The position numbers and the translations under genes were made by a program. A model generated the notes under the pieces. That model had not been told where the DNA came from. It searched no databases and saw nothing but the letters and a program-made list of their open reading frames with translations. Shown here piece by piece: positions 11,762 through 23,958 of a stretch of 64,000 nucleotides of DNA; position 1 is the stretch's first letter, and every line of letters begins with the position of its first letter. This DNA comes from Rhyzopertha dominica. Its lineage: Eukaryota > Arthropoda > Insecta > Coleoptera > Bostrichidae. The stretch covers positions 55,136,023 through 55,200,022 of the forward strand of contig QCXZ01000003.1 in NCBI GenBank assembly GCA_025024175.1, written 5' to 3'.

Positions 11762-13920
11762 GTCCTGTTACGACATCAGTTTCTTCTGGAAGGCTTGGCA
11801 GCAGCTCCATATATTGTATCTTTAGCTGATAAACAATGTAGTTAATGTTTTGATAAATTTGTCTCTTTGTTATTGTATAGTCACCTACTTGTATAGTTTT
11901 TTTTTTATAAATCAGTGTTATATGTTATGTGAAATAATTTTGTGGTACCTAAATACTCGTAGATTGTTTCATTTGTTTCTGTAGAAATGTAAGTTTGCTA
12001 AAAATCGAATTGATTCCGATAAATCGATTCACAATAACCGATGTTTTAAATGAATCATTGAATCATTTCAGGTGGAATCGATTCACCGGCCATTTTTGAC
12101 TATCCCTATCCCTATTAATCACCACCATATTTTGATATCTTTAATATCACGCTAACGTATCAGTACAACAAATATTGTCCAATGAACGGAAAACCCTAAC
12201 TAGAGGGCATTTGCAATTTTTGATAAATATGCGCTTGACGCTTAAACATAGGTACATATACGCGGCAATATGAAAATTAATAAATCTTTCTTTAAACCCG
12301 GGAATATGGTAAATGGTTAATTAAACTTCACCACCTATTCTTACTAAGATAATTGAAGAAAAATCTGTCTAATATATTCCATGCCTCAGATATGAATAAT
12401 AAAGGTTCTGTAAGCAAAGTTTTTCAACAAATCGTCAATTAATTCTCACTTTGTGATCCCCCTCTGTCGTTTTGGCACCAGTCATTTCCCGTTGGCGTGC
12501 CTTATCTGATAACTCAATAAAAATAATCCTTTTTGCGGAACAGGGAGCTCATAAAGGAAAAGGCTTGCCACTGCATCAGACATGCTATATTGGAAAATAC
12601 ATTAGAAGCACAAAAGGACTTTTATTCCTTTAATTCTGCACGTTTGCTCGATTTGCCGATGTAATCGTTAAACCAACACTTAATTGAGGATACTTTTGCG
12701 GTTTTTACCAATTCTTGTCATAATTTAAAATGACAGAATAACAACAAACCAAACAGGGCAGGCGTCTAGTTTTCTTTTAAATAAAATTTAGATGCCAGAG
12801 ATACTTCTGAAAGTCTACCACTATTCTCTACATTTTTGGAACTGAAATGCGTTACCACTCTATTATCGAAACTGGGATTACATCATCTTAAAGAGATAAA
12901 CTCAAAAGGCAGTTGAAACAAATCAAATCGTTTTAAATTAAAAGTAATAAATGGCATTATAAATAAAAGTTGCGAAGTGCATGTTGTACCTATATATACC
13001 TACAGCCATCGCAGCTTATAGACGTCAAAGGTTTCAGCTGAAAAGCAAAGAATAAATCCGACAAAAACATTATAACTTGTGGAATGATTTTCTTTATTTC
13101 ATAAATGAAGCTATGCAGCTTATAGCAATTCTTTGGAATTCAATAACTCTGACTATATTAATGTTACCTGCTCGATATATACTGGACAAAGAAATTAGAA
13201 AAGTACTACAATACAGTCATACTGACGACACAAAGGCAGCATTGCACAAGTAAGATAACACACTCTACCTTCACCATGCTTTATCGCCAGTTCAACTGAT
13301 GTATAGGTACAATTTATAACGAACAAATTAGTTTGTTTTACCCTGCATTAAGCATCATGTCATAGAATATATATATGCAACAGTTACAGAAAATTAGATC
13401 TTCAGGTCGATTAAGCAGTTTCAGAAAACACTATAGAGGGTTGTTCAGGATAAGTAGGTTCAGTGGTTTTAGGAATAAGAGACGTGTTAGCAATAGGATG
13501 GTCATTTTCAAAAAAGGCTTAGAAACTGCAATCCCAGAAAGTTCGAGATAGAAAATAAAGTTAATTCAAGACACCTTCCGAATTGACTACTATAAGTTAC
13601 TGTNGTCACTTTCATGTCTATTGCTGACTAAAAAACAATAAAATTCATACAGATTTATAGGAAAAATATAAAAAATGATACATATGACAGCCATTTTCAG
13701 AAATAGCTAGTGTTAACTTAAAATATTTTACAACTTTAAGAAAAACGGATATTATGTCTCATTGTTACCAACACATAAGTTTTGCAACTCCTCTTGTATA
13801 CTAAACTAATCTTTTTGTGTATCTTTTTTTTAATAATTCCATACGAACAAGTAGGATTATGAAGTAATTCATACGGTTGTGTGTAAGTTTTGCTAGTAAT
13901 ACACTGTAACACTGCTACAT
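11762..13920. other. Intergenic, no gene recognised
   Basis: AT-rich DNA. Around 12090-12112 the sequence GACTATCCCTATCCC looks like a hAT-type end, but no matching target duplication or partner could be fixed. Confidence 0.4.
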
Positions 13921-14197
13921 GCTAGCTAAAGGTACTAAATAGATAAAGTGCCGCAATTGGTTTGTCGTTGTGGTACCAAAATAGCGGACATATAGTGACT
14001 TTTTAAGGAATTTAGCTTTTATAGGTTGTTGACGCGTTGACAGAGTGCTTGTGGTGTGTTGAAAACAGAAGTTAGACTCGACCCTAACATTCTATAAACA
14101 CTAAATACCCCAAAAAGTCACCATATGTCCGCCATTTTGGCGCCACGATGACAAACCAATTGCGGTACTTCATCTGTCTAGAAATTTTAATGCTAGC
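13921..14197. mobile_element. Foldback MITE with ~100 bp arms
   Basis: The left arm (13921-14022) and right arm (14091-14197) are inverted copies at roughly 80 percent identity, sharing GCAATTGGTTTGTC and GCGGACATATGGTGAC-type blocks; the spacer is about 70 bp. Both tips read GCTAGC. Non-coding. The family is not identified and no target duplication is clear because the tips are palindromic. Confidence 0.75.
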
Positions 14198-14199
14198 GG

Positions 14200-14587
14200 A
14201 TAATCTGCGCCATCTGTGGACCAGAGTTGCAGGTATGCAGATGTGGCGTTAATGGGACAAAAAGTGACAGAGAATGTGGCGAGTCTCCAGTAAATTATAT
14301 CTATCGAAGTTTATACAGCGACAGGGAGATGTCTGTTCTAGAACGCCTGGCGGGAGTATAAATAGCCCGGGGAAGTTCTGAATTCGAAAAGCAGAAAGCG
14401 AAAGGCGAAAGGCTTAGCAAAGCAGGTGTTTTTAGTGTAAATGTGTTCAGTATAGTGGTTTACTGAATTAGTAGTGTTAAAATATGAACTAGTTGTGATT
14501 AGATTTAGTTGTACGTGATACAAGGGTTTAAAATAAAAATAAAGTGAGGTCAGAGATCCGCATTTGTCGAACCAGTTCGTCGTAACA
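14200..14587 (+). mobile_element. Possible solo LTR
   Basis: The stretch has the layout of a retrotransposon LTR: a TATA box (TATAAATA, 14357-14364) followed after about 170 bp by AAAATAAAAATAAAGTG as a polyadenylation region and an end of GTCGTAACA. No gag-pol sequence adjoins it and no second LTR is in the window. The left border and a target duplication could not be determined; it may instead be a fragment of some other repeat. Confidence 0.35.
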
Positions 14588-17133
14588 GTACTTTCCATTT
14601 CACACATATTTTTAAGACTTCATTTAAGAAGTTTATAACTTATGAAGAATAAAATTTTCTACGAGTGTCCCGCAGAAATGAAAATAATGTTACCTATAAA
14701 CACTCTGGTAGTTTATAAAAAGGCTATAACCACGAATCCAACTGGGATAATGCCCTGCGTTCTGCCACTCCCGTTTCAAAAGCAAATTTTTTCCTCGCGG
14801 ACCCCTGCGCATAATTTATACCCCGGCAAATGCATATTTTAAATAAAGTTAGAGTTGTACATCGCGTCACACGCTGTTGACAACGCGGCTACAAGAAATG
14901 TATTTTACGGCTTGTAAAAGTTTGCCGGGGGTAAACATTTCACAGCATAAAACTTTTACCGTGTTTTGTCGTCCACATCCAACACATAAATAAACTACAA
15001 ACGAACAGCATACGCCGCCAGTGCCGACTAACAAACGCTACAAAAACTGAAATTGAAAATGCAGGATTAGCTATGCAACTTTTTGTCGTCCGATGGAAAT
15101 GGGAGGCTACGGAAGCCCAAGTGTTCAATCACTTTTGACAACGAGTCAATCAATTGCAGCCAAGCTTGGTGCATGCGACATGCTAATACATTCATTTGTT
15201 TAATTCAATGCGGACTGAAACGACATATAATACTGCTTAATTCAGAAAATTTCAATAACCACTCTTGCATAAACTCCTTAAATCATTGTTTCATTTACGT
15301 AAAGCATCCAAGGCATTTCAGCATTTCACCAAGATGCACCTTCTACAGGATACAAACGCTTACTTTTCATCGCTGCTTACAGCATAGAAGTATGGAGTAA
15401 AAGCAGCTTTTTATAATAATTACTGATCAACTGTTTTTCAGAATACCTCCTTCAAAGCATCCTTATACCACAAATCAAGAATGACAATAATAGAATATCA
15501 ATTAGGACTAAATCATCCCTTTAACAAATGTATATAGAAAAAATAAATATCTATAAATTACGCATCAAATCCACGCAAACAGTTTGAGATCCAGTAGTGC
15601 ATATACTAATGCACTAAATGATAAATAAATGCATAATTATTATACATTTTGGTCCATTTCTGTAACAGAACTTTTTTTATTGGTTTATACCGAGATGGAT
15701 GCTTTGGAGAACATATTAATTATTTCTTACAGCTTTTCAGTCAATGTGTAGGTATTTAAACCTGCCTAATAGGTATGGTATAGAATGCTACATCAGCACA
15801 GACGAAATACAGCGAGCAATAAGGATATACACGTAGTTTCATGCGTTAGAACAGGTTTTAGTACCCTGTTTAAATATTAAGAGGTATCCAGGTAAAAATC
15901 GGTTTACACCCAGCATGGACCATAATAAATAAATGACATCCTTTCAAGGTATTCGCAAATAATTTTTCTAAACAGCAACTGCAAAATGTTCCGATCTCAT
16001 GTTCCTCAATATACATTTTCCGATTGTTCTATGTTCTCGACCAGTTGACGCAACAAAACTCTTAACGTTTGGTTCTAGCCATGACATTCTAATTCAGTCT
16101 TTATTTTGTTCTAAAATTTAGCTAAACTAAGCAGTCAAGGTGTAAAATACATCGTAGTAAAGCCACCACTAGGAGACGCACACCAATTTTCACAAAATAA
16201 CCGGGCAATCGGATATGTAGCTCTCTCTGTGCTTACAGTCTATACCAACATAAGCGGTAGTTCGTAAACCACCACTGACTGACATAAGCATTTCACAAAA
16301 TTACATGCCCACGTTTAAATGGTATACTAAAGTAGCTACTAAGCCTAATGAAACAATCTTGCCAAATTGCTCAAGTCGACGATATGCGCGCCACCTCTTG
16401 GTTGTTTTATAAGTTCTCGGGGGATACGGAAGCATTGATTTAGATTAAAGAACGACAAATTTGATTTGATTTCAAACGTTATCAACTCAACATCTTGATT
16501 TTTATATACAACCGTGGGTAAGCTACCCAAAATGCCTAAGAAATCCGACCTCGTAACTTTTAACACGAAAATATAAATTATTATTTTTAATTGGCTTAAA
16601 ATAGATCCGGAATAGTGGAACTCCCAGAATTCTGGAGCGATCGAGTTTAGCACGACCAGACGTGTATGCGGAATACGGCACTGAAAACCGCAAGTCCCTA
16701 TCTTTTGTTCGCCAACCATAGCCNTCCACACNTGCTTGCAACCCAATTTGGAGGAAACATGGCGTCCGTNGCACGTATGGCTATAGTGACTCTATAAGCA
16801 TACAGTTACTGCATACTTGCCAAGCCTATGCTCCTGTAAGAAGATTCAAAAACAAGTCAAGAAAAATAACCCAAAGACTTGTCAGATGAAATGGTGGTTT
16901 AGCCGGGATCCTTGCTCTCCCTTTGTTCTGAATGCTAATAAAATATATAATAAAATAAAAAATGCATGAGACGGTAAAAGGTGAAAATATAAGTCTTGCG
17001 TAGTTATATTAACTTTTGTAATAATAGTTTACCTAAAATACAACTCCAAAAATTTTCACCACTGTCAAATTTAACTTTATTCAAAACAAATTTATAAACT
17101 ATCGATGTATTCCTAAATGTAGTGGTATTGGAG
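14588..17133. other. Intergenic, with one short inverted repeat
   Basis: A small foldback lies at about 14817-14934, where ATACCCCGGCAAA faces TTTGCCGGGGGTA across roughly 95 bp. No coding exon with splice sites was found; several Ns occur near 16724-16770. Confidence 0.4.
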
Positions 17134-17168
17134 CCTTGATAAAGAAATAAATGACTTCGAAACGTCGG
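17134..17168 (+). ncRNA. Degenerate hammerhead-ribozyme-like motif
   Basis: CTTGATAAAG, an imperfect AAG/CTT stem, then CGAAACGTC. The flanks GCC and GGC can pair as stem I. The catalytic core differs from CTGANGA at two positions, so activity is not expected. The GAAACGTC end matches motifs at 35641 and 62528, which follow Penelope-like remains, and this is probably a fossil tail of such an element. Confidence 0.4.
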
Positions 17169-17170
17169 CA

Positions 17171-19294
17171 AAGATACATCTTTTATTAATGTCTCCATCC
17201 CAAAATTTACTTATGTACTACGTATTATTCAAAACCTATGACTCCCAACTTCTCTAAATAGAAACGTTTATGGGTTCATTTTAACATAAAATGTTGATCT
17301 TTCGTAAGTGTGTCTATCGACAGCCATGCCACTATAGAATAGTCGTCTATAATCCTAAGCTAGTACAGAACCCGCCAAAAACCTACAATTTAACGTATTA
17401 AAATTACCTTGTACATTGAAATTTGAAATACATAAATACATTTCAAAGAGTATATTACATAAAAATTAAATAAAACAAGCCCATAAGTCACGGAAAGGTA
17501 GGCCTCCAAATATTGAAGGCACACCAAGAGCGCTATAGGACAAGATAGATGCGAGCATAGCTCCCTTCTTTACATTTCGTCCCCCTCCTGCGCACTGGTT
17601 TATTTAAGTAGCTCGTAGAACTTTCGCCTCCTAAATTCCACCCCTTCGTCCGTGGGGTTCCTTCGTGAATACTAATTTTATGTATTAATTATCAACTAAG
17701 CTGTCGGAAGTACCCTAGCTCTCTTCTACTTTACCAAAAAACGGCTTCGCTTAAGTTTCATGCTTCAAGTGTAATAAGTACGAGTTTGTCTAACTACAAA
17801 ATTACAAATAGCTATATAATTTGCTTTTCATAGAGCGGACAATATTCTGTTAGGCATTTTTGCTCACTTTAAAAAGGAAACCAAAAGTTTCAAATGAATT
17901 TAAAACCGAATACATTTTGTAAGATTGTGTGGCATCTTTTGTATAAGTTACAGTTTAAAGGAGGAGATACACTTAGGGTTTAAATGTATTAATGTCTTAA
18001 TTGACAAGTTAAAATATTCAAGTAATCTTAACTAAAATAAAGAATATTATACACGTTATACTAGTCATAAAAGCTTTTTTAAATTTATAATTATTTATAA
18101 CAATTAAAAATATCTTCAGCACAGAGGATTTGTGACTAAGCATTTAGTGCATTACAGAAAAGCGAACGGTCGCCATTTTACTGGTTTCTGACGAAACACT
18201 GACAGCGTGACAGCACATCATATTTCGGCCAGTAATCTTCAAAATGAAAATGTTCCTCTCGAATTCTTCTCAAACAAAAACAATCACGCAATATGATGTG
18301 AAATAGTGAAAAAGAACTGCCTGAAATTAGCTTGCACAACTCAATTTACGGTATGATGTCAATGGTGTAGGTAAGAAAATTTGTTTGGGTACTTTATGAA
18401 ATTTATAGATATTGGAGAATATAGACCATTATTTAAATAAGTATAGTAAATACCTAATTATAAAGTGTTTACTAAATTTTCAGTTTTCCCATAAATCAAC
18501 CACTAGATTTGAATACCATTACATCTTACTTCCATTTTGTCAATACTTCCTATTTTCCTTGCTAAGTAAGCCACTGTCGATGCCAGTTGTTTAGCACTTT
18601 GCGATTATCACGTGCAGTGTCCACCTTTTTTCCTGCTCTAACTCTGATATACTGAGGTAATCTTTTAACTTTTAATGTGGATTAAAAAATGATTTCCTTA
18701 TGAATCCGTAATTAAATCTATTAAAGACGTGCCAAATTGAATATTTAGCTTTTATTAATGAAAACTGCATGAAAGCCATGAAGATTAACTATTATTTAGA
18801 ATCGGTACGTTATAACTACTGTAAAATGATTTTTTGTCGATAACAACAGTTCTAGGATATATCCAAAAAAAGTAATTCGAGGTTGATATGGCATAATTAA
18901 ATTATTAAGTAAGTCTTTGCAGTCTCTACATGCATTTCTATTGCGTGACATACCGAAACCCATTCACTGAAGTTAAAGGTATTTCCAACAAGGTTGGACC
19001 ACTAGAAGCAAGTACATATCACTGTAAGCGTGTAGATATATATTTTCATACATTTATAACTTTCATGTAACACTAACGTATGCTGCTTCAAAAAATACTT
19101 CTTTCCAGAATACTTCGTGTGTGGACAAACGCGGTCGCTGTGGTTTAAAAGTGATTAAAATGGGCAAATGCGCGCTCCAGTTTTGACAAAAAAAGTCACA
19201 TATCAAAATAAGATCTCGTTTGTGTGTTGTGTTCGAAGCAAGACAGCGGGATTTTTTTTCGTGGATTTTGCCGATGGTTAAATATCTCAAAACT
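17171..19294. other. Intergenic, no gene recognised
   Basis: AT-rich; longest ORF 75 codons, without splice signals or motif. Confidence 0.4.
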
Positions 19295-19450
19295 TATCGA
19301 ACTGTCTAAACGAATTTCGATAAATGGCATTGACAAAATACGGATGTGATTTATTGCTCCGCGTCGCGTCCTCTTCACCATTATCCGTCAGAAGATCATA
19401 ACCAACTTGATAACTTTTTTAACTGAACACCTGTTATTAGATTTCCATTA
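19295..19450. repeat. Dispersed repeat, copy 1
   Basis: Shares blocks with 37360-37510 in the same orientation, including CGAATTTCGATAAATG and GAACACCTGTTATT, with diverged sequence between. Family unknown. Confidence 0.5.
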
Positions 19451-20106
19451 CGTCACTTAATATCTAGAACAGTCTTTTTCATATTTCTTTTACTTCTCCC
19501 AGACTATATGCTGAATTGATATCATTTTTTTGCAAAATTCTGCAAGTGCGCCAAACAAGACTCAGGCGTCTGCTAATGGATTAGCGTAATGCAAAAAATT
19601 CTCTTTAAGATGACTGAATGGTATACATACAAAGCGCTCTCGTGTAAACTACAAAAGCAACGAGCAGCAAGGGTTGTCCTATTGTCTTCGCAGTCGAACA
19701 AGGATGCTTGCAACAACGCTGACATTGTTTATGTATTATACGTACTCAAAAACCTTCGCTTGCATGTAACTGCTTGTTCTGTTATCATCATTAAATCCAT
19801 ACCGCAGTATAGACATTTACGTCATGCAGTAGCGACAAAGATCTGAAATCTATGACTGATCCTCGCAACCTTGAACCGTCCGCCATTTTGGAGGTAGCAT
19901 ATAGTACCTATATATAACGAGAATGAATCCTTTTGTCCTAAAACTGCTCTGTCACAAATAAATACCCCATCTTTAGCGCTAATAATCCAACAGTGCTTGC
20001 TTTTGGAAAATAAATTTGCAAAAATTTAAACCTTTTGCACCTTTAGGAACACAAAAAACTCAAGTTACGGTTTAATAATTACGTATGTCGTTTGCGTCAA
20101 AACAAC

Positions 20107-20148
20107 CTGTGGACAGCAGTTTCGGCTTATAAAGCCTCCTCAGCACAG
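20107..20148 (-). ncRNA. Hammerhead ribozyme, type I, consensus core complete
   Basis: On the minus strand, in order: CTGTG (stem I), CTGAGGA (core, fits CUGANGA), GGCTT, loop TAT, AAGCC (5 bp stem II), GAAA, a 2 bp stem III (AC with GT) closed by TGCT, the cleavage triplet GTC, then CACAG (stem I). A15.1 pairs with U16.1 and the G-C pair closing stem II is kept. Cleavage would fall between 20112 and 20111. All conserved nucleotides of the minimal hammerhead are present. Stem III is very short, as in minimal ribozymes known from Penelope-like elements and retrozymes, which may act as dimers. Confidence 0.8.
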
Positions 20149-20430
20149 CTATAGTCCCAACGCAGACAACACGGCATAGATCTGGCTTCCCTTATATACC
20201 CCAAGGTAGGCGATGTGTATGCAAGAATTACAGTGTGGATCACACCTTGCCATCTAGTGCCAATACGGCATCGTCCAACTCGTCTCTGAGCAGAACTAAT
20301 CTGAACGACAGCCCACTATGTTGTGGGCGTTTAAAAGCCGGCAGACGTTCCCCAATGACGATTTCTGCAAAGAATGCAGTTCTCAAATATAATAATTGCC
20401 TCTATGCCATGTCGCCTGCGTCATAACAAT

Positions 20431-20472
20431 CTGTAGACAGCTGTTTCAGCTTATAAAGCCTTCTCAGCACAG
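20431..20472 (-). ncRNA. Hammerhead ribozyme copy, mutated core
   Basis: Second tandem copy, 324 bp from the first. The core reads CTGAGAA, so the invariant G8 is A; stem II is GGCTT with AAGCT (one wobble at its base); stem III has loop AGCT; the triplet is GTC; stem I pairs CTGTG with TACAG. The G8 change should abolish or strongly reduce self-cleavage. Confidence 0.7.
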
Positions 20473-21184
20473 CTATACTCCCAACGCAGACAACACGGCA
20501 TAGATCTGGCTTCCCTTATATACGCCAAGGTAGGCGATGTGTATGCCAGAATTACAATTACAGCATAAAGATAAAAATTATGAAAAGTTGGAGATAATAA
20601 GTAATGCAACAAATCTCACGATTATACCCTCTAACTCCTGCGTAATGCTTCTTGATGACCGTTTTATATGAGAGTATGTCATCTTACAAATCAAGCTTTG
20701 AATTAATGGGTTTTGTTCCCAAAACCAATAGTATGACGGGACTCACCTTAAAGGACGTCTTGGACAGATATTTTACACACTGCTTACATATCCAAAAAGG
20801 CATACGTGTAAGCGACATAGCTGAAAGCCAAATTATATGATGCACTGGCTTGAGTCATTTAATCTATGGTTCTCAGACCAGGATTGAGCTAGCAACATTT
20901 TATTTCTCCATTAACATGAATATACATATTTGCCGCATCGGTAATGAATGAAAAGGTCCACTAATTTTCAGGCTAGAACGACACAGATAAAAACGTCGAA
21001 AAACGTTGTCACAAAAGGTTCTCTAGGTGTCAATGCTGATAAGATGGGTGCCCCCAGTTGCAGTCGGCTGGGCGTGGTTCGCTGATTAAACCAACATAAC
21101 AAGAGTAAATTACATGACGAAAAAATTTGAAAATCCATCACTACGCGCTAAAGTACCAGATACAACCAACTGCTGAACAGTATG

Positions 21185-21325
21185 CTTATTGCGAGAATGT
21201 GGGCAACACCATGCCATCTATTGCCAATTAACGGAGATACCCACCCGTCTTGTGGAGGAACCTGTAACCTAAATGGTAAAAGCCGACGAGGTATATCCAA
21301 TGACGGTTCGAAATTTTGTTAATAT
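21185..21325 (+). repeat. Partial copy of the hammerhead-repeat body
   Basis: GCGAGAATGTGGGCAACACC, then CCATGCCATCTATTGCCAAT, AAGCCGACG and CCAATGACG match the body segments at 20232-20390 and 23657-23830. The ribozyme cassette is missing. Confidence 0.6.
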
Positions 21326-22154
21326 CCTTATAGGCTCACAAAAATGAAACGCTAGAATATCGTAAGCAAGTTTATTGGCATTAAACGAAAAAGCTAGCAG
21401 CTTTGTTTGTTCCAAGCAGCAGAACAAATTTTTACGGGTGTCTCAAATTTATAGTGATTCTTTTACAAAAATTATGCAAGTACAAGTTTACAAATACAAT
21501 GCTAGAATATACCCACCCAAAATACCCACCAAAATAACGTTACTGAGGATCGAAATTATTTTTTTACTTAAGATTATTGTATTCAGTTTTACTGCTACTC
21601 CTCATAACACACATCGTAAATAACAACACTACCAAACAAAATCGTAAGTGTAATAACAGTAAAACTACGGTACTAAAAAGATAGTCAGTAAAGTGCAAAG
21701 TACCCTCAGGTGTTTGTAGGGTTGACCTACGGCCTTTTAGGGTTGTACCCCACGGTGTCATGGTCACACAAAAATTCCTTTTGAAGGTACTCAATAATAC
21801 GACGAATATCGCCCACTAAATTGTTCCAAGTTTCGTACTATGGAGTCAACCCTCGGAAGGAAGGATTACACAAAATTTCTCAACACACAATACTGGACCA
21901 ACACAAACCGTTACGTTCCCAAAACCAAGTCTAGAATAAATGTAAACTAAAATGGCAAGAGAAGTTTTCCACAAATAGCTTTTTGGTGGCAAGTAAGTGA
22001 CCAACCAAAGACAATAAAGGAATACCTACTTCTGTGTAGAAATAGCTGACATACGATGTTTTCGTTTAAATATGTACTCGTACTGTTATATTTAAGGATT
22101 TCCCTCAAACAGATCACTTTTTAGAAAAAGATCTACCGCAAATAAAATTCCCTA
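21326..22154. other. Intergenic, no gene recognised
   Basis: AT-rich; an 82-codon ORF at 21375-21623 has no motif or splice signal support. Confidence 0.4.
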
Positions 22155-22307
22155 GGGCCCAGTTGCACAGACATGGATCAAATTTAATCCTAGTTTAATC
22201 CGCAGTCAATGCTATCACCAATCAAATAGCCGGATTCATGATGTTGCTAGGCAACGACCGCGGATTAAGCTCGAATTAACTTTGATCCACGTTTGTGCAA
22301 CCGGCCC
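22155..22307 (+). mobile_element. Short MITE, same family as 5710-5836
   Basis: A 153 bp element starting GGGCCCAGTTGCACAGACA and ending TTTGTGCAACCGGCCC, with subterminal GGATCAA and TTGATCC as an extended inverted repeat. Flanks offer only TA as a shared direct repeat. Confidence 0.75.
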
Positions 22308-22489
22308 TATGACTACTACGCCAACAAAAAGCCTACTCTTCCAGAGCTTTTACCTGCTTACACATTGTTTTAATATTCATCAAATTGTATGTACAAAAAC
22401 CATGGCAATAGCAAGACAAGTAGCCACACACCCCGTTATTTGATCACAATTCTGATACAAGCAGGGATGCAACACAGGAAAGAAGGCGG

Positions 22490-22870
22490 CAAGGTAATCT
22501 GACCGCCGGAATGGCAGCACCGGCGGCGGCGGAGCCAGGTCGTTGCGTACGGCGTTGTAGTAAGGCAGTTTCCAAATATAGTACAGTAATGTCAGTGTCG
22601 GCGGGCGTCTGTGTTCGCCGCCGTCGTACTACTATTGATCCCTTTCGGCGAAAACCCGGCAAAAGCACAGCTCGCGCTTTCGCGGAGGCTCCACCCGTCT
22701 TGAACCCTACGCACCTGACACACGTTCGACTTGTTAACACTGGTCCACACGTGCTCCGGATGCACAATCGAGTGTAACCCCTTTGACACTTAAAAAGGGT
22801 AAGCGGACCCTGCGAGAGAAAAATGAGGGATGATGGCTGAAACTATCGCGGCGCGCTATTCATTCGAGAG
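22490..22870. other. CpG-dense, GC-rich island
   Basis: In contrast to the AT-rich surroundings, this stretch is clearly GC-rich with many CG dinucleotides (for example GGCGGCGGCGGAG and TTCGCCGCCGTCG). It may be a promoter or first exon of a gene not otherwise recognised. Overlapping ORFs on both strands (22511-22777 plus, 22444-22767 minus) are expected from the composition and are not called as genes. Confidence 0.4.
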
Positions 22871-23646
22871 CAATTCAGATATCAGACTTGAAAGGGTGGA
22901 TTCCTTTTATTTATCAACACGGTTGCCTAAAATGTTGATATACTTGACACTAAAACAGATCTACAGCACAATAACCCACCAGTCGTAGTTCAGTATTTTT
23001 TTTTAATTTTTACAATGAAAGATTTTCGTTTGATATTCATATTCGGTAACACCCATATAAAAAATATATAATTTTATATAAAAAACTGGCATGTTGACCC
23101 CAGGGGTAGGGTGACTCTAGCAAAAAAAGTTGATAGGGCACACCTGCAGACCATAAGTTACTATCTGGAGAAAACTCAAAGTCAGTCCGATGCTTAGGAG
23201 CCGAAATTTCCAGCAAATAAGACTACCTTCGATAAATTACACTAAAAACGGCACTTCTTAATGCCAGACGGCGAAGAAATCTCCATTTAATACCATCACA
23301 CCAAGAGTGGATCTTAGACTAAATACCTCAGTGAAATACTGAGGGAACACATTATCTCAGCATCGATTCTCTCCTCCAGGGGACTAGAGCTGGATCTTTT
23401 GAAGATCCTGAAATGTGCAGTACACTCACAGGACTCGTTAGAGATACACTGCGTTATAAATACGAAACGGCAATTTATGAGAAAAACATCTCCAACGCTC
23501 GATAAATCGAAGACAGCGTCTTACATAATATATTTATGGCAAACGCGGAAATGGGATTGCACTCTCTAACATACAGGATGATTTTTTTAACAACGCACCT
23601 TAAATTACTTTCCCCTAAATAAAACACTTTTTTAATCCATAAACGA
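22871..23646. other. Intergenic, no gene recognised
   Basis: Short ORFs only. A region near 23270-23460 has balanced composition, but no frame stays open. Confidence 0.35.
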
Positions 23647-23656
23647 TTAAACTTTT

Positions 23657-23958
23657 GCGAGAATTTGAATGTGGATAACACCATGCCATCTAGTGGCAAT
23701 TTAACGGTATTATCCACTCGACTCTGTGAGGAACTAATCTGAACGATAGCCCACTTTGCTGTCGGCGTTTAAAAAGCCGACGGATGTCCCCAACGACGAT
23801 TTCTGCAAAGACAGCAGTTCTCAAGCATAATAATAACAAAATTACGTCTATGTCATTTCGCGTGCGTTTGGACTATAACTGTGCTGAGGAGGCTTTACAA
23901 GCCGAAACAGCTATCCACAGATTGTTTTGACACGGGCATAGACGTAATTTTGCTATGG
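23657..23958 (+). mobile_element. Solitary hammerhead-bearing repeat with target-site duplication
   Basis: A 302 bp copy bounded by the direct repeat TTAAACTTTT (23647-23656 and 23959-23968). The body (to about 23836) is collinear with the tandem copy at 20232-20400. The ribozyme cassette (23853-23936) lies between perfect 16 bp inverted repeats (CAAAATTACGTCTATG at 23837-23852 and its inverse at 23937-23952) and is reversed relative to the body when compared with the tandem copy. No coding capacity. A solitary unit-length insertion with target duplication supports mobility of the monomer. Confidence 0.7.
23879..23920 (+). ncRNA. Hammerhead ribozyme copy, altered cleavage triplet
   Basis: CTGTG, CTGAGGA, GGCTT, loop TAC, AAGCC, GAAA, then AGCT within stem III, triplet ATC in place of GTC, and CACAG. 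The core and stems I and II are perfect; the A at 16.2 breaks the second pair of stem III, so activity may be lowered. Confidence 0.75.

Larger units (their letters stand above)
20060..20560 (-). mobile_element. Tandem (about 1.5 unit) hammerhead-bearing repeat, retrozyme-like
   Basis: The segment 20081-20233 recurs at 20408-20560, giving a tandem period of 324 bp. Each unit contains a hammerhead ribozyme on the minus strand and a body (about 20232-20400) with no coding capacity. The ribozyme cassette of the second unit is bordered by TCTATGCC (20401-20408) and its inverse GGCATAGA (20498-20505). Related copies lie at 21185-21325 (body only) and 23657-23958 (single unit). Size, tandem order and self-cleaving motif fit animal retrozymes, small non-autonomous retroelements that spread through circular RNA; pseudo-LTRs of Penelope-like elements have a similar make-up and cannot be excluded. 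Confidence 0.7.

Noticed and set aside
8976..12112. A hAT element enclosing the mariner-type element, from TAGGAGTGATCAA to TGACTATCCCTA
   Set aside because: Tips match only weakly and the flanking 8 bp do not agree.
14164..14593. GTACTT as target duplication of the possible solo LTR
   Set aside because: The left copy lies within the arm of the foldback MITE and the sequence after it does not start TG.
22444..22789. Overlapping Arg- and Ala-rich ORFs on both strands in the CpG patch
   Set aside because: Expected from GC-rich sequence; no motif and no splice structure.
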